NCBI RefSeq assembly: GCF_003860345.1
Contig: NZ_CP034179.1
Coordinates: 620,001 to 684,000 of the forward strand
Reading direction: 5' to 3'
DNA from: Caenibius tardaugens NBRC 16725
Lineage (GTDB): Bacteria; Pseudomonadota; Alphaproteobacteria; Sphingomonadales; Sphingomonadaceae
DNA length: 64,000 nt
Shown: positions 8,487-16,564 of the stretch, one piece after another
How the letters are laid out: the number at the start of each line of letters is the position of its first letter
Numbering within the stretch: position 1 is the first letter of the stretch
Program-made: the position numbers and the translations under genes
The notes under the pieces: generated by a model
The model's database searches: none
Told to the model about the DNA's origin: nothing
Seen by the model: the letters and a program-made list of their open reading frames with translations, nothing else

Positions 8487-8545
8487 CTGGTCCTGCCTTC
8501 ATCCCGCCTGGCGCCAGGTGCCAGAGGAACAAAGGCAGGGACCAG
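8487..8545 (-). terminator. Long hairpin after the MFS gene
   Basis: Arms 8487-8499 (CTGGTCCTGCCTT) and 8532-8545 pair with one bulged base and enclose another perfect palindrome, CCTGGCGCCAGG (8507-8518). The structure begins just past the MFS stop codon (8559), so it probably ends or attenuates that transcript before the VOC operon. There is no clear U-tract, so a factor-independent terminator is not certain. Confidence 0.5.
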
Positions 8546-8558
8546 GCCCCCATGTCTT

Positions 8559-9932
8559 TTACGACGTGGAAACGGCTGTTCTTTCGTCGCGCATCCGGGC
8601 GAGAGCGGAACGGTAGGCTGGCAAACCCATGACAATGATCGTGACAATCACCGGCAACAGGATCGCCCCCGCCAGCGCGATGGAATAACGGATCGCGTTT
8701 TCATCCCCGAAACCGAAATCGGTAATCGCCGCGATGAAGCTTGCCCCCACCCCCAGTCCCACCAGATTGACCATCAGCAGCGTCAGCGCCATCACCTGCC
8801 CACGCAGGCGGTTCGGCGTGACATCCTGAATGGCGGCGATCATCACCCCCTGCGCGCCCTGCCCGATCAGGGTGCCAATCCCCATGCACAGCAGCGCCAG
8901 CGTTGCCGTGGGCATTAATGGCCCGACAATCAGCGGCGCGGCTTTCAGCACGGTTGTGGCCAGCACAATGCGCATATTGGCATCCGCCTGCCCTTTGCGC
9001 ATCAGCCGTCCCGACACCCAGCCGCCACCGATCGTGCCAATGGTGCCGCACACCAGCATGAGCAGCCCGTAATAGAGCCCCGCCTGTGCAATCGGCATGT
9101 GATAAGTGCGGACAAGGAACGTCGGGTACCACAGGGTCACGCCGATCGAGAGCATACCGATCAGTGAGATGGAACTGATCAGCACCCCGTAAACGCGCCA
9201 GTGTTCGCGCAGATAGGCGAGCGTTTGGGATATCGCCGGTATTTCCCCCTGATCGCTGGCGGCCAGTTCACGCCGTTCCGGTTCGCGAATGGTCATCAAC
9301 AGAAGCGCAACGAAAACTCCCGGCAGGCCAACCACCACGAACACCATCTGCCAGGGCGATAAGGCGCCAAGCACGGGTAGCACCGCACCGCCCATCTCGG
9401 TAAAATGGGTCAGCAGTGCCCCACCGATCACCAGCGCCAGCCCGCCACCGATTGGGTACCCGATAGCATAGCAACTGATTGCCAGCGCCCGTCGCCGGGA
9501 TTCAAAATAATCGGAAATCAGCGAATAGGCCGTCGGGCTCAGCGTGGCTTCGCCGATGCCCACGCCGATACGCGCGGCGAACAGTTGCCCGAAACTGCGC
9601 GCGGTGCCGCAGGCCACGGTCATCGCCGACCAGAACAACACCCCCAGCACGATGATGCCGCCCCGCCGACGCGTGGAATCGACCAGCCGTCCGATGGGGA
9701 TCGCGGCAACGCTGTACAACATGGCAAAGGCGAACCCCTGCAACAGGCTGATTTCAAAATCGCTCAGTCCGAGATCCTGCTTGATCGGAATGACCAGCAA
9801 GGTCAGCACCCGCGCGTCGATCGCGCTGAAGCTGTAGGCGATGAACAACACCGCAACGACATACCAGCGATAGAGCGATCCCGGTTCGCTGCGTTCCGCT
9901 ACCTGTTGATCGTCCATCGCCGTACTTGCCAT
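8559..9932 (-). CDS. MFS transporter
   Basis: A 457-residue inner-membrane carrier with twelve predicted hydrophobic helices. The loop GRLVDSTRRR matches the MFS motif A region, and RIGVGIGEATLSPTAYSLIS is characteristic of the Spinster-like / aromatic-acid-uptake branch common in sphingomonad catabolic clusters. It lies 49 bp downstream of an SDR in a Rieske / ADC / SDR / MFS order, so uptake or release of the pathway substrate is likely. The substrate cannot be read from the sequence. Confidence 0.9.
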   Translation of the reverse strand: MASTAMDDQQVAERSEPGSLYRWYVVAVLFIAYSFSAIDARVLTLLVIPIKQDLGLSDFEISLLQGFAFAMLYSVAAIPIGRLVDSTRRRGGIIVLGVLFWSAMTVACGTARSFGQLFAARIGVGIGEATLSPTAYSLISDYFESRRRALAISCYAIGYPIGGGLALVIGGALLTHFTEMGGAVLPVLGALSPWQMVFVVVGLPGVFVALLLMTIREPERRELAASDQGEIPAISQTLAYLREHWRVYGVLISSISLIGMLSIGVTLWYPTFLVRTYHMPIAQAGLYYGLLMLVCGTIGTIGGGWVSGRLMRKGQADANMRIVLATTVLKAAPLIVGPLMPTATLALLCMGIGTLIGQGAQGVMIAAIQDVTPNRLRGQVMALTLLMVNLVGLGVGASFIAAITDFGFGDENAIRYSIALAGAILLPVIVTIIVMGLPAYRSALARMRDERTAVSTS

Positions 9933-9981
9933 ATGCTATTCCGCTCCCTCTCGTTCTGTCCGCATCCTCGCCTGCGCGTGG

Positions 9982-10848
9982 CTACCAGGCCGATACCGGA
10001 TTGCTCCGATCCAGAATGCTGGCCGTGCGTTCCCTGACTTTCTCGTCATTGTCCGCGCTTTCGGGCAGCAGCCAGAACTTGCCTGCGCGAATGCCGGCAA
10101 GGGCAAAGTCGGCCACTTCGTGCGGTTCGGTCAGTGCCATTTTGAGGCCTGTCGTGCGCACGAGATCTTCCATCGTTTCGTAAGCGGGTTTGTTGTCGTC
10201 CCCCGCCCCGTAATCGTCCGGCCGGTTGCGCTTGGACGCCAGGATCGAGGTGTTCACCACGTGCGGTCCCGGAAACAGCACCGCCGCGCGCAAACGATCG
10301 CCTTCCCGCAGGAACTGCTGGTGCAGGACTTCGCTGATGCTGGTGACTGCAGCTTTCGAAGCGGCGTAGATCGGGGTGTTCGGCAGCGAACGAAGCCCGC
10401 CGTTGCCTGACGAGGTGTTGATCACCACGCCCGGTTCCCCCGATTCCAGCATGCGCGGAACAAAGGCCTGAATGCCGTAGACAACGCCGAACACGTTGAC
10501 ATCGAAGCCCCAGTGCCAGTCATTCGCTGGCAACGACCAGATCGGCCGCTGCGCTTCGCCAAGGCCGACACCGGCATTGTTGAACAGCAGATGTGTGGCG
10601 CCGAACCGGTCCCACACGGCATCGGCCAGCGCGGTCACGGATTCTGCCTTGGTGACATCGACCCGGATGCCGACAACTTCGCCGCCTGTTTCCGCAACGA
10701 TTTCCGCAGCGGTGCTGTCCAGTCGTGCCTGGTCGATATCGGCCAGCACGACCCGCGCACCGTCGGTTGCAAGCCGGACGCCCAGCGCCCGGCCCACACC
10801 ACTTGCCCCGCCGGTAATGACGGCAACGCGATCCCTGAAATCCTGCAT
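9982..10848 (-). CDS. SDR family oxidoreductase
   Basis: A 288-residue SDR with complete motifs: TGGASGVG cofactor loop, VLADID acidic turn suggesting NAD preference, NNAGVG, catalytic Ser in INTSSGNGG and YAASK. An unusually long segment follows the YxxxK (RNRPDDYGAGDDNKPAYE), which could form a substrate lid. Its ATG shares one base with the stop codon of the upstream ADC-like gene (TGATG), so the two are translationally coupled. Confidence 0.92.
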   Translation of the reverse strand: MQDFRDRVAVITGGASGVGRALGVRLATDGARVVLADIDQARLDSTAAEIVAETGGEVVGIRVDVTKAESVTALADAVWDRFGATHLLFNNAGVGLGEAQRPIWSLPANDWHWGFDVNVFGVVYGIQAFVPRMLESGEPGVVINTSSGNGGLRSLPNTPIYAASKAAVTSISEVLHQQFLREGDRLRAAVLFPGPHVVNTSILASKRNRPDDYGAGDDNKPAYETMEDLVRTTGLKMALTEPHEVADFALAGIRAGKFWLLPESADNDEKVRERTASILDRSNPVSAW

Positions 10849-11654
10849 CAGGCCGCCTTCGCCCCGGCCAGAGCAACATCGATGCCCGGATTGGCCGGAA
10901 CGTCGTTACGCTGGACCCAGAACGGTGCGATATAATCCGCCGGGACCGTACGCAGCAGTTGCCCGCTCGTATTGGTGGCGCCTTCGACATATTCCATGCT
11001 GACGATCCGGCGGATCGGCACATCGACAAGCGGATCGTACGCCGATTCATGGAAACGGATTTCACCGTCGAAGGCCTGCCGCAGATTGTAGTTCCGCTTC
11101 CAGTTGAGCCGGGTCAGATAGACATCGCCATCGAATTCACCCGGTGTGGTGATCGAAGGCAGGCCTTTGTAACAATAGAAATATTCTTCGAACGGGGCAG
11201 GCGCGCCCTGATCCGCGCCAAGCGTGCCCTCAACCTCGAAATAAGTGATCCCGTGGCGGGTGCAGGTCGCGCGAACCCGATCGCCCTTCTTCTCAAATGT
11301 CGTTTCCGCGATCTTCTTCGGTTCCCCGAAACGTTCGCGCCCGCTGGTGACCACGGTTTCCCCTTCCATCGCCATGTGGAACACATAACCACCCGGGGTC
11401 CCTTCATAGTCGCACATGACGCCCAGCGTCAGCGCGCCGATCTCAACCGTTGTTTCCGGCGTCACATGCATGGCGACATGGGCGAACTGCAGGAATATTT
11501 CCGGCCGGGCGGCCGCAACGAGGGGGCGCGGCAGCAGCGCCTTCGCGATTTCAGGATCGGTTTCATACACCGCCCGAACCGTGCGCACCGTGTTATTCAA
11601 ACCGGATGTCTGCGGGGCCTGAACCGGTCCCTGAACATAGCGTAGCCTTGCCAT
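10848..11654 (-). CDS. Acetoacetate decarboxylase-like (ADC superfamily) protein
   Basis: The 268-residue protein carries GREXFGEPKK-type sequence; Lys113-Lys114 correspond to the Schiff-base lysine pair (115/116) of clostridial acetoacetate decarboxylase. ADC-superfamily enzymes decarboxylate beta-keto acids or run aldolase/dehydratase chemistry through an imine. The ATG at 11654 has an excellent AGGAGG site 7 bp upstream, so the longer frame to 11675 is rejected. Placement between a Rieske oxygenase and an SDR suggests work on a ring-derived keto acid or keto compound rather than acetoacetate (inference). Confidence 0.85.
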   Translation of the reverse strand: MARLRYVQGPVQAPQTSGLNNTVRTVRAVYETDPEIAKALLPRPLVAAARPEIFLQFAHVAMHVTPETTVEIGALTLGVMCDYEGTPGGYVFHMAMEGETVVTSGRERFGEPKKIAETTFEKKGDRVRATCTRHGITYFEVEGTLGADQGAPAPFEEYFYCYKGLPSITTPGEFDGDVYLTRLNWKRNYNLRQAFDGEIRFHESAYDPLVDVPIRRIVSMEYVEGATNTSGQLLRTVPADYIAPFWVQRNDVPANPGIDVALAGAKAA

Positions 11655-11737
11655 AGCTTCTCCTCCTTCAGGCAAAATTCCCCCGCCGTGCGAAGCTGTC
11701 TCCGCACGCCCGACAAATCCGGGAAGGGGTATTCATG

Positions 11738-12742
11738 TCACACCACGGCCATTTGCCGCGGCGTGTCACCATCAACGTAAAACTGTTCGAAATAGCGGCG
11801 GAAGCGCAGGATCGGCCCATCCCCGTCGCAAAGCAGCGGCCGCGCACGATGTATCTTGTGCGCCCAGATCGGAATGTCGCCTTCGACGCCGCTTTGCCCG
11901 CAGGTATTGGCGATCGCGGCCAGCGCGGCCTTGTGTTCGGGCGAACCTTCCCCGGTATCGGGATAAGTGAAGCAAAACCGCAGCTCGACCTGATCCGCCT
12001 CTACCGGGGTGGCGAGAACCATCAGCGACAGGGTGACCACCCCGCGCAATTGCGTGAATTTCTGCCCGGCACCATTCTGGATTGTCTGGACACTGGACGG
12101 AATGACTTTCTCCACCCCGTCGGGCATGCGCACCGTGCGCTGCCCCTGCGCTTCGCTGCGGCGGACATGGCCATCGTAAACCGTGGTCCCTTCCGGCACG
12201 GCTTCCATCTTGTGAACATATTCGAAATGCGCGAGATCGACCCCGTTTTCCGCGATTTCCTGCGGGTTGCTGGCGAACGACCATTCACGGCGGATCGGCG
12301 CGGCCCAACCTGCTTCGGTGAACGGCGCATGTTCGATAACATCGAACATCGGCGCAATCCGATCTGGATGGTACCACGCCCAGACCACGCCATTCTTTTC
12401 CGTCACCGGATAGGCACGCACCACGGGTTCGCGTTTGGTGATCGGGGGAATAGCCTTGGCATAGGGAATATCGACGCAGAAGCCATCGGGCCGGAAGGCC
12501 CAGCTATGGAACGGGCAGCGCAGATTGCCGCCTTCCACCCGGCCCCCATGGCCCATATGCGCGCCAAGATGCGGACAATAGGCATCCAGCAGGCCCGCTT
12601 CGCCCTCTTCCGTGCGGAACAGCACCTGATCGCGGCCGAAATAATGCACCGGGCGCACATCGCCTGCGGCCAGTTCATCGCTATAGGCCACGAAATACCA
12701 GCCAAAGGGAATCCCCATCGGAAACCGCTGCAGCATTGCCAT
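11738..12742 (-). CDS. Rieske non-heme iron oxygenase, KshA / cholesterol 7-desaturase type
   Basis: In the 334-residue protein the Rieske [2Fe-2S] ligands are Cys56, His58, Cys76 and His79 (CPHLGAHMG, CPFHSW). The mononuclear iron ligands are His172 and His177, with Asp169, in ENGVDLAHFEYVH, and Asp289 in GDIPIWAHK. The DxPIWxxK block followed by DGPILRFRRYFEQFY is typical of the 3-ketosteroid 9alpha-hydroxylase (KshA) and Neverland/DAF-36 families rather than aromatic-ring dioxygenases. 9alpha-Hydroxylation in ring-B opening is the best guess. No KshB-type reductase lies next to it, so electrons must come from elsewhere. It is first in an operon with the ADC-like and SDR genes. Confidence 0.9.
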   Translation of the reverse strand: MAMLQRFPMGIPFGWYFVAYSDELAAGDVRPVHYFGRDQVLFRTEEGEAGLLDAYCPHLGAHMGHGGRVEGGNLRCPFHSWAFRPDGFCVDIPYAKAIPPITKREPVVRAYPVTEKNGVVWAWYHPDRIAPMFDVIEHAPFTEAGWAAPIRREWSFASNPQEIAENGVDLAHFEYVHKMEAVPEGTTVYDGHVRRSEAQGQRTVRMPDGVEKVIPSSVQTIQNGAGQKFTQLRGVVTLSLMVLATPVEADQVELRFCFTYPDTGEGSPEHKAALAAIANTCGQSGVEGDIPIWAHKIHRARPLLCDGDGPILRFRRYFEQFYVDGDTPRQMAVV

Positions 12743-12873
12743 TCTCTCTCCACCGCGGGCCGGTCAGTCAGCCGGTCCCGTCATTCTCCGACGTACGGGC
12801 AGAATACCCGGTAACACCCGCTACGGAAGCGCGCGCGGGAAGACGGACCGTGCGCCCTCATGCACAATCGCGG

Positions 12874-13803
12874 TCAGCGCAGGTGCGCCTCCAACGCGGT
12901 CAGGGCGGGCTTCATCCACGGGCGCAACTTGCCATGCTCGAAACTGATGGCGAGATGATCGATAAATGCGCGGGTTGCCGCCGGCATCATCCCCGGTGAA
13001 AACACCACCCACACTTCCTTGTCGCAAAACGCCCACTCCTGATTGAGCGCCACAAGACGGCCTTCCATCAGGTCTTCACGGATCACACTGATCGGAATCT
13101 GCGCGATACCCAGCCCGTGCCGCGCTGCCGATGCCAGCGCGATGCCACTGTTGCTTTTCCAGTTGCCCGAAACCTTGATCCGGCTGTTGGCGGCATCGTC
13201 ATCCTGAAAGAAAAAGTGCCCGCCCAGATCGGTCAGACACTGATGCGCAGCCAGATCGCTGGAACTCTCCGGCCACCCATGCCGCGCCACATAGTCAGGC
13301 GATGCGCAAAGACAGTAGGAAAGATAGCCGAACAGCCGCGCCTTAAGGTTGGAATCGTTCAGTCGACCATAGCGGATGATGACATCGAACTGTTCCTGCA
13401 CCAGTTCCGCCTCGCGCAGGTAGGCGACCACTTCCATCGAGATTTCGGGATGACGCGCACCAAATTCCGCCACGATGGCGGACATATAGGTCACGCCGAA
13501 GATATCGCTCAACCCCACCCGCAAGCGCCCGACCGGGCGTTCCTGAAACTGGGTTAGTTGCCGTTCCACGTCGACCAGCGAGGATCGCATTTCCTGACAG
13601 CGTTGGTGAAACAGATCGCCTGCCGCAGTCAACGAAAGCCTTCTGGTGGTGCGCAGCAACAACTGTGCGCCAACCCGCGTTTCCAGTTCGCTGACCATCT
13701 TGCTGACATAGGATTTGGACACCCCGAGCGCTTCTGCACCCGCAGTAAAGCTGCCGGTTTCGACAACCGCCAGAAACTCCTCGATCCCTCGCCAGGTGAC
13801 CAA
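12874..13803 (-). CDS. LysR-type transcriptional regulator
   Basis: A 309-residue LysR regulator with an N-terminal winged HTH (GIEEFLAVVETGSFTAGAEA and on through SKMVSELE) and a C-terminal effector-binding domain. I chose a TTG at 13803, preceded by GGGAAGG at 5 bp spacing, because it starts the protein at the conserved HTH. The frame stays open to a TTG at 13914 but would add 37 atypical residues; there is no ATG option. It lies upstream of the Rieske operon on the same strand, so it may control that operon or the amidohydrolase. Confidence 0.88.
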   Translation of the reverse strand: MVTWRGIEEFLAVVETGSFTAGAEALGVSKSYVSKMVSELETRVGAQLLLRTTRRLSLTAAGDLFHQRCQEMRSSLVDVERQLTQFQERPVGRLRVGLSDIFGVTYMSAIVAEFGARHPEISMEVVAYLREAELVQEQFDVIIRYGRLNDSNLKARLFGYLSYCLCASPDYVARHGWPESSSDLAAHQCLTDLGGHFFFQDDDAANSRIKVSGNWKSNSGIALASAARHGLGIAQIPISVIREDLMEGRLVALNQEWAFCDKEVWVVFSPGMMPAATRAFIDHLAISFEHGKLRPWMKPALTALEAHLR

Positions 13804-13935
13804 GCGCGCCTTCCCATGCAACGCCGTCTCAAATGCGGCGATGGCGGAAAAGCTAAACGGGTCCGATCCGGATTGGAACCCTGATTTATCCTTATTGTTC
13901 ACGATCCGGATCAAATCCTGCCGTTAAACCCGGCC

Positions 13936-15129
13936 TCAGGCCGCGCGCTTGGCGAATTGCGTCTTGCGCGGGCCAATCCGGGCCGCCAGCGCCCACAGGG
14001 CATCTTCATCGAGATCGTCGAAAACCTGCAGCGCATTGCCGGCAAACATCTTCTGGATGTCTTCTTCCGGCAAGCCGCCAAGGCTCGCCTGCATCTTGTC
14101 CAGCGTGGCGGGCCAGGTGCCTTCGGGATGCGGATAATCCGTGCCCCACATGATCCGGTCGATCCCGATCTTGTAATAGGCATCGGTGGTTTCTTCATCG
14201 GGCAGCGCGGAACAGCCGATCCAGATATTGCGGGCGAAATATTCGCTCGGCTTCATCGTCAGGTTCGAATTGTAATCGCCCAGCTTGCCCGACGTGTGCT
14301 TGACCGAGGCCCGGATATCCATGAGTTCCAGCACCCATGGGAACCAGAATTCGCCGCCAGCCTCAGTGAAGCAGACCTTGAGCCGCGGATAAAGTTCGAA
14401 CACGCCACCGAAAATCATCGACCACATCGGGCGCGTCAGCCAGAAGGCATATTCGGACAGATAGGTGCCGATCCAGCCCGGCTGGGTGGTATCATAGGCC
14501 GGGGCCCCGCCGGAGTGGAAGTGCACCGACATGTTCAGATCCTGGAGCAGCTCCCACATCGGATAATATTTCGTGTGGTTGTACATGGCATACCCATCGG
14601 TGATGATCGGCATGAACACGCCCTTCAGCCCTTCGGCATGGGCACGGCGGATTTCCTTGAGGTTTTCCTCCACGTCGTACAGCGCCGGGATCACGGCCAG
14701 ACCGATGCGGCGCACCGGATCATCCTTGCAGAATTCCGCCAGCCAGCGGTTGTGCGCACGCGCACCGGCCCACTGCAGTTCCGGTTCTATGCCGAAGGGC
14801 CGCAGCCCCACATCAGCACTGAACGGCGGCGCATTACGTTCGGTGATGCCATCGGGAAACAGCACTTCGGCAACAACGCCATCGCCATCCAGCACCTTGT
14901 TGCGCATTTCCGGATCCCACGCCCCGGTCAGCCCTTCGCCCACGCGGGCGCGCCATTTGGTGTTGAAATCGTCCAGCAGGAAACGCTTCTCGTGTTCTTC
15001 GCGCGCCACGATTTCACGCTGCACGCGATCATCGAACTCTGCATGGTATTTGCTGTCCAGATATTCGCGATACCGCTCCGGCGGCAAACCGGCATGACCG
15101 TCCGATGAGACAACGAGATAACGGTCCAT
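13936..15129 (-). CDS. Amidohydrolase family 2 metal-dependent hydrolase/decarboxylase
   Basis: This 397-residue TIM-barrel protein belongs to the COG2159-type amidohydrolases, which hydrolyse C-C or C-N bonds or decarboxylate aromatic acids. Candidate metal ligands are in SSDGH near the N-terminus (the first His of the usual DxH/HxH pair appears replaced), HFHSGGAP in the middle, and the Asp of MWGTDYPHPEG near the C-terminus. AGGAGAGAG lies 5-8 bp before the ATG. It is 22 bp or more upstream of the LysR gene in the same direction. The substrate is unknown. Confidence 0.87.
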   Translation of the reverse strand: MDRYLVVSSDGHAGLPPERYREYLDSKYHAEFDDRVQREIVAREEHEKRFLLDDFNTKWRARVGEGLTGAWDPEMRNKVLDGDGVVAEVLFPDGITERNAPPFSADVGLRPFGIEPELQWAGARAHNRWLAEFCKDDPVRRIGLAVIPALYDVEENLKEIRRAHAEGLKGVFMPIITDGYAMYNHTKYYPMWELLQDLNMSVHFHSGGAPAYDTTQPGWIGTYLSEYAFWLTRPMWSMIFGGVFELYPRLKVCFTEAGGEFWFPWVLELMDIRASVKHTSGKLGDYNSNLTMKPSEYFARNIWIGCSALPDEETTDAYYKIGIDRIMWGTDYPHPEGTWPATLDKMQASLGGLPEEDIQKMFAGNALQVFDDLDEDALWALAARIGPRKTQFAKRAA

Positions 15130-15265
15130 GAGAACTCTCTCCTAAATGTCGGAGCGCAAACGCCCCGGGGCGGCAGCGAATGGAATCTCCGCCCGCCCAT
15201 GTGTTTTCATGACGTGAGAATACCGCGCAGCTGGGCATCGCCACAAGGCAACCAGCGCGCACAAA

Positions 15266-16534
15266 CTATCGCTCACAGGAAACGATCTCCATCGCCCCGC
15301 CCCGCTTTTCCGCCAGTGCAGGGTCGAGCAGGGCATAGATCAGCAATGCGCCCATCACGCCTGCAAAGACAATGAAGGGTGCCGCGGGCATCCATTCGTA
15401 GAGACCGACAGCAATAGCGGGAACGACAACGATCGAGGCCCCGGCGATCGTCGACACCGCCCCGGCCACGGCGCCCTGCCCCCCGTTGCCCACGGCCAAC
15501 GAGGCCCCCGCCGTGTAGGCCGGACGGGCAAGACCAAATCCGAAGCTGGCCAGCGCGAAGGCCCCGACCAGCGGCAGGAAACCCGGCAGCGCGACAATCA
15601 GGGCGTTGCCGATACAGGCCAGCGCGCCGCCCCAGCGCAGCAACGAACGCGGCATCATGCCACACAGGCCGACAAGCCCCCATTGCGCCACAAGCCCCGC
15701 CACCGCGCCCGCAACCATCACGATCCCGATCGAACTTTGCGCCTCCACCGGAGACAATCCCACCCGGTCGATCACCAGAAAACCGAGCGTATAGGTGTTG
15801 CCCGCCTGTGCCGAACTCATTGCCAGACCATAGATCAGAAAGGGGCGCACGGCCGGATTGCGCCAGATGTTCCAGCTGCTGCTTGCAGAGGTTCTGGTCG
15901 CGGCCTGCTCCCGTCGAATCTGGTCGCCCGGCAAGACCAGCGCAACCAGCAGGAGGATCGCAATGCCCGCCACGGCGAACACGAACATCGGCCCGGCGAG
16001 CCCGACGTAGGGCAGAATCAGGAACGGCGCGATGGCTGGCCCGAGGATAGTGCCGATATTGAGGGCGCCGCCCAGACCGGCAATCGCCCGCACACGCTGC
16101 TGCCCTTCGGTCCGGTCCGCGACATAGGCTTGCGCCGCGGCCGCGGAGGCAGAACCGAATGTCCCGTACGTCGATCGGATCAGAAGAAACGCAACGAAGG
16201 TAACCAGCGGGATCAGCAGGCCTTTCAGCCCGGCAAGCACCACAACCCCGCAGCCCAGCATCGAAAAGATGAAACCGCCCAGCCCGATCAGGATGTGGGG
16301 TTTGCGCCCCTTGCGATCGGATCGCCCCGCCCAGAACGGGGAGGTGATCGCCCACATCAATGCCGAAAGGGAAAAGATGGAGGCAATCAGGAAATCGGAG
16401 ATACCCAGTTCCCGCCCGGCGGCGGGCATAACGGAAATCAGCCCCATGTTCCCGATGGCCATGGCCAGGGTCGTCGCAAACAGGGCCGCGAACGCCAAAG
16501 GGGAAAGAACACGCGGCGGCGGGGCAACACTCAT
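15266..16534 (-). CDS. MFS transporter
   Basis: A 422-residue carrier with twelve hydrophobic helices and WAGRSDRKGRKP, a good match to the cytoplasmic loop 2-3 signature GxxxDRxGRR. It follows the TonB receptor gene by 30 bp on the same strand. An outer-membrane receptor plus inner-membrane carrier pair would provide full transport of one pathway substrate (inference). Confidence 0.9.
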   Translation of the reverse strand: MSVAPPPRVLSPLAFAALFATTLAMAIGNMGLISVMPAAGRELGISDFLIASIFSLSALMWAITSPFWAGRSDRKGRKPHILIGLGGFIFSMLGCGVVVLAGLKGLLIPLVTFVAFLLIRSTYGTFGSASAAAAQAYVADRTEGQQRVRAIAGLGGALNIGTILGPAIAPFLILPYVGLAGPMFVFAVAGIAILLLVALVLPGDQIRREQAATRTSASSSWNIWRNPAVRPFLIYGLAMSSAQAGNTYTLGFLVIDRVGLSPVEAQSSIGIVMVAGAVAGLVAQWGLVGLCGMMPRSLLRWGGALACIGNALIVALPGFLPLVGAFALASFGFGLARPAYTAGASLAVGNGGQGAVAGAVSTIAGASIVVVPAIAVGLYEWMPAAPFIVFAGVMGALLIYALLDPALAEKRGGAMEIVSCER

Positions 16535-16564
16535 GATTTCCAGTCCACCGCGTGCAACAGTGTT

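Noticed and set aside
11655-11675. Longer start for the ADC-like gene
   Set aside because: The internal ATG has a near-perfect AGGAGG site at 7 bp, and the extra seven residues are encoded by that ribosome binding site itself.
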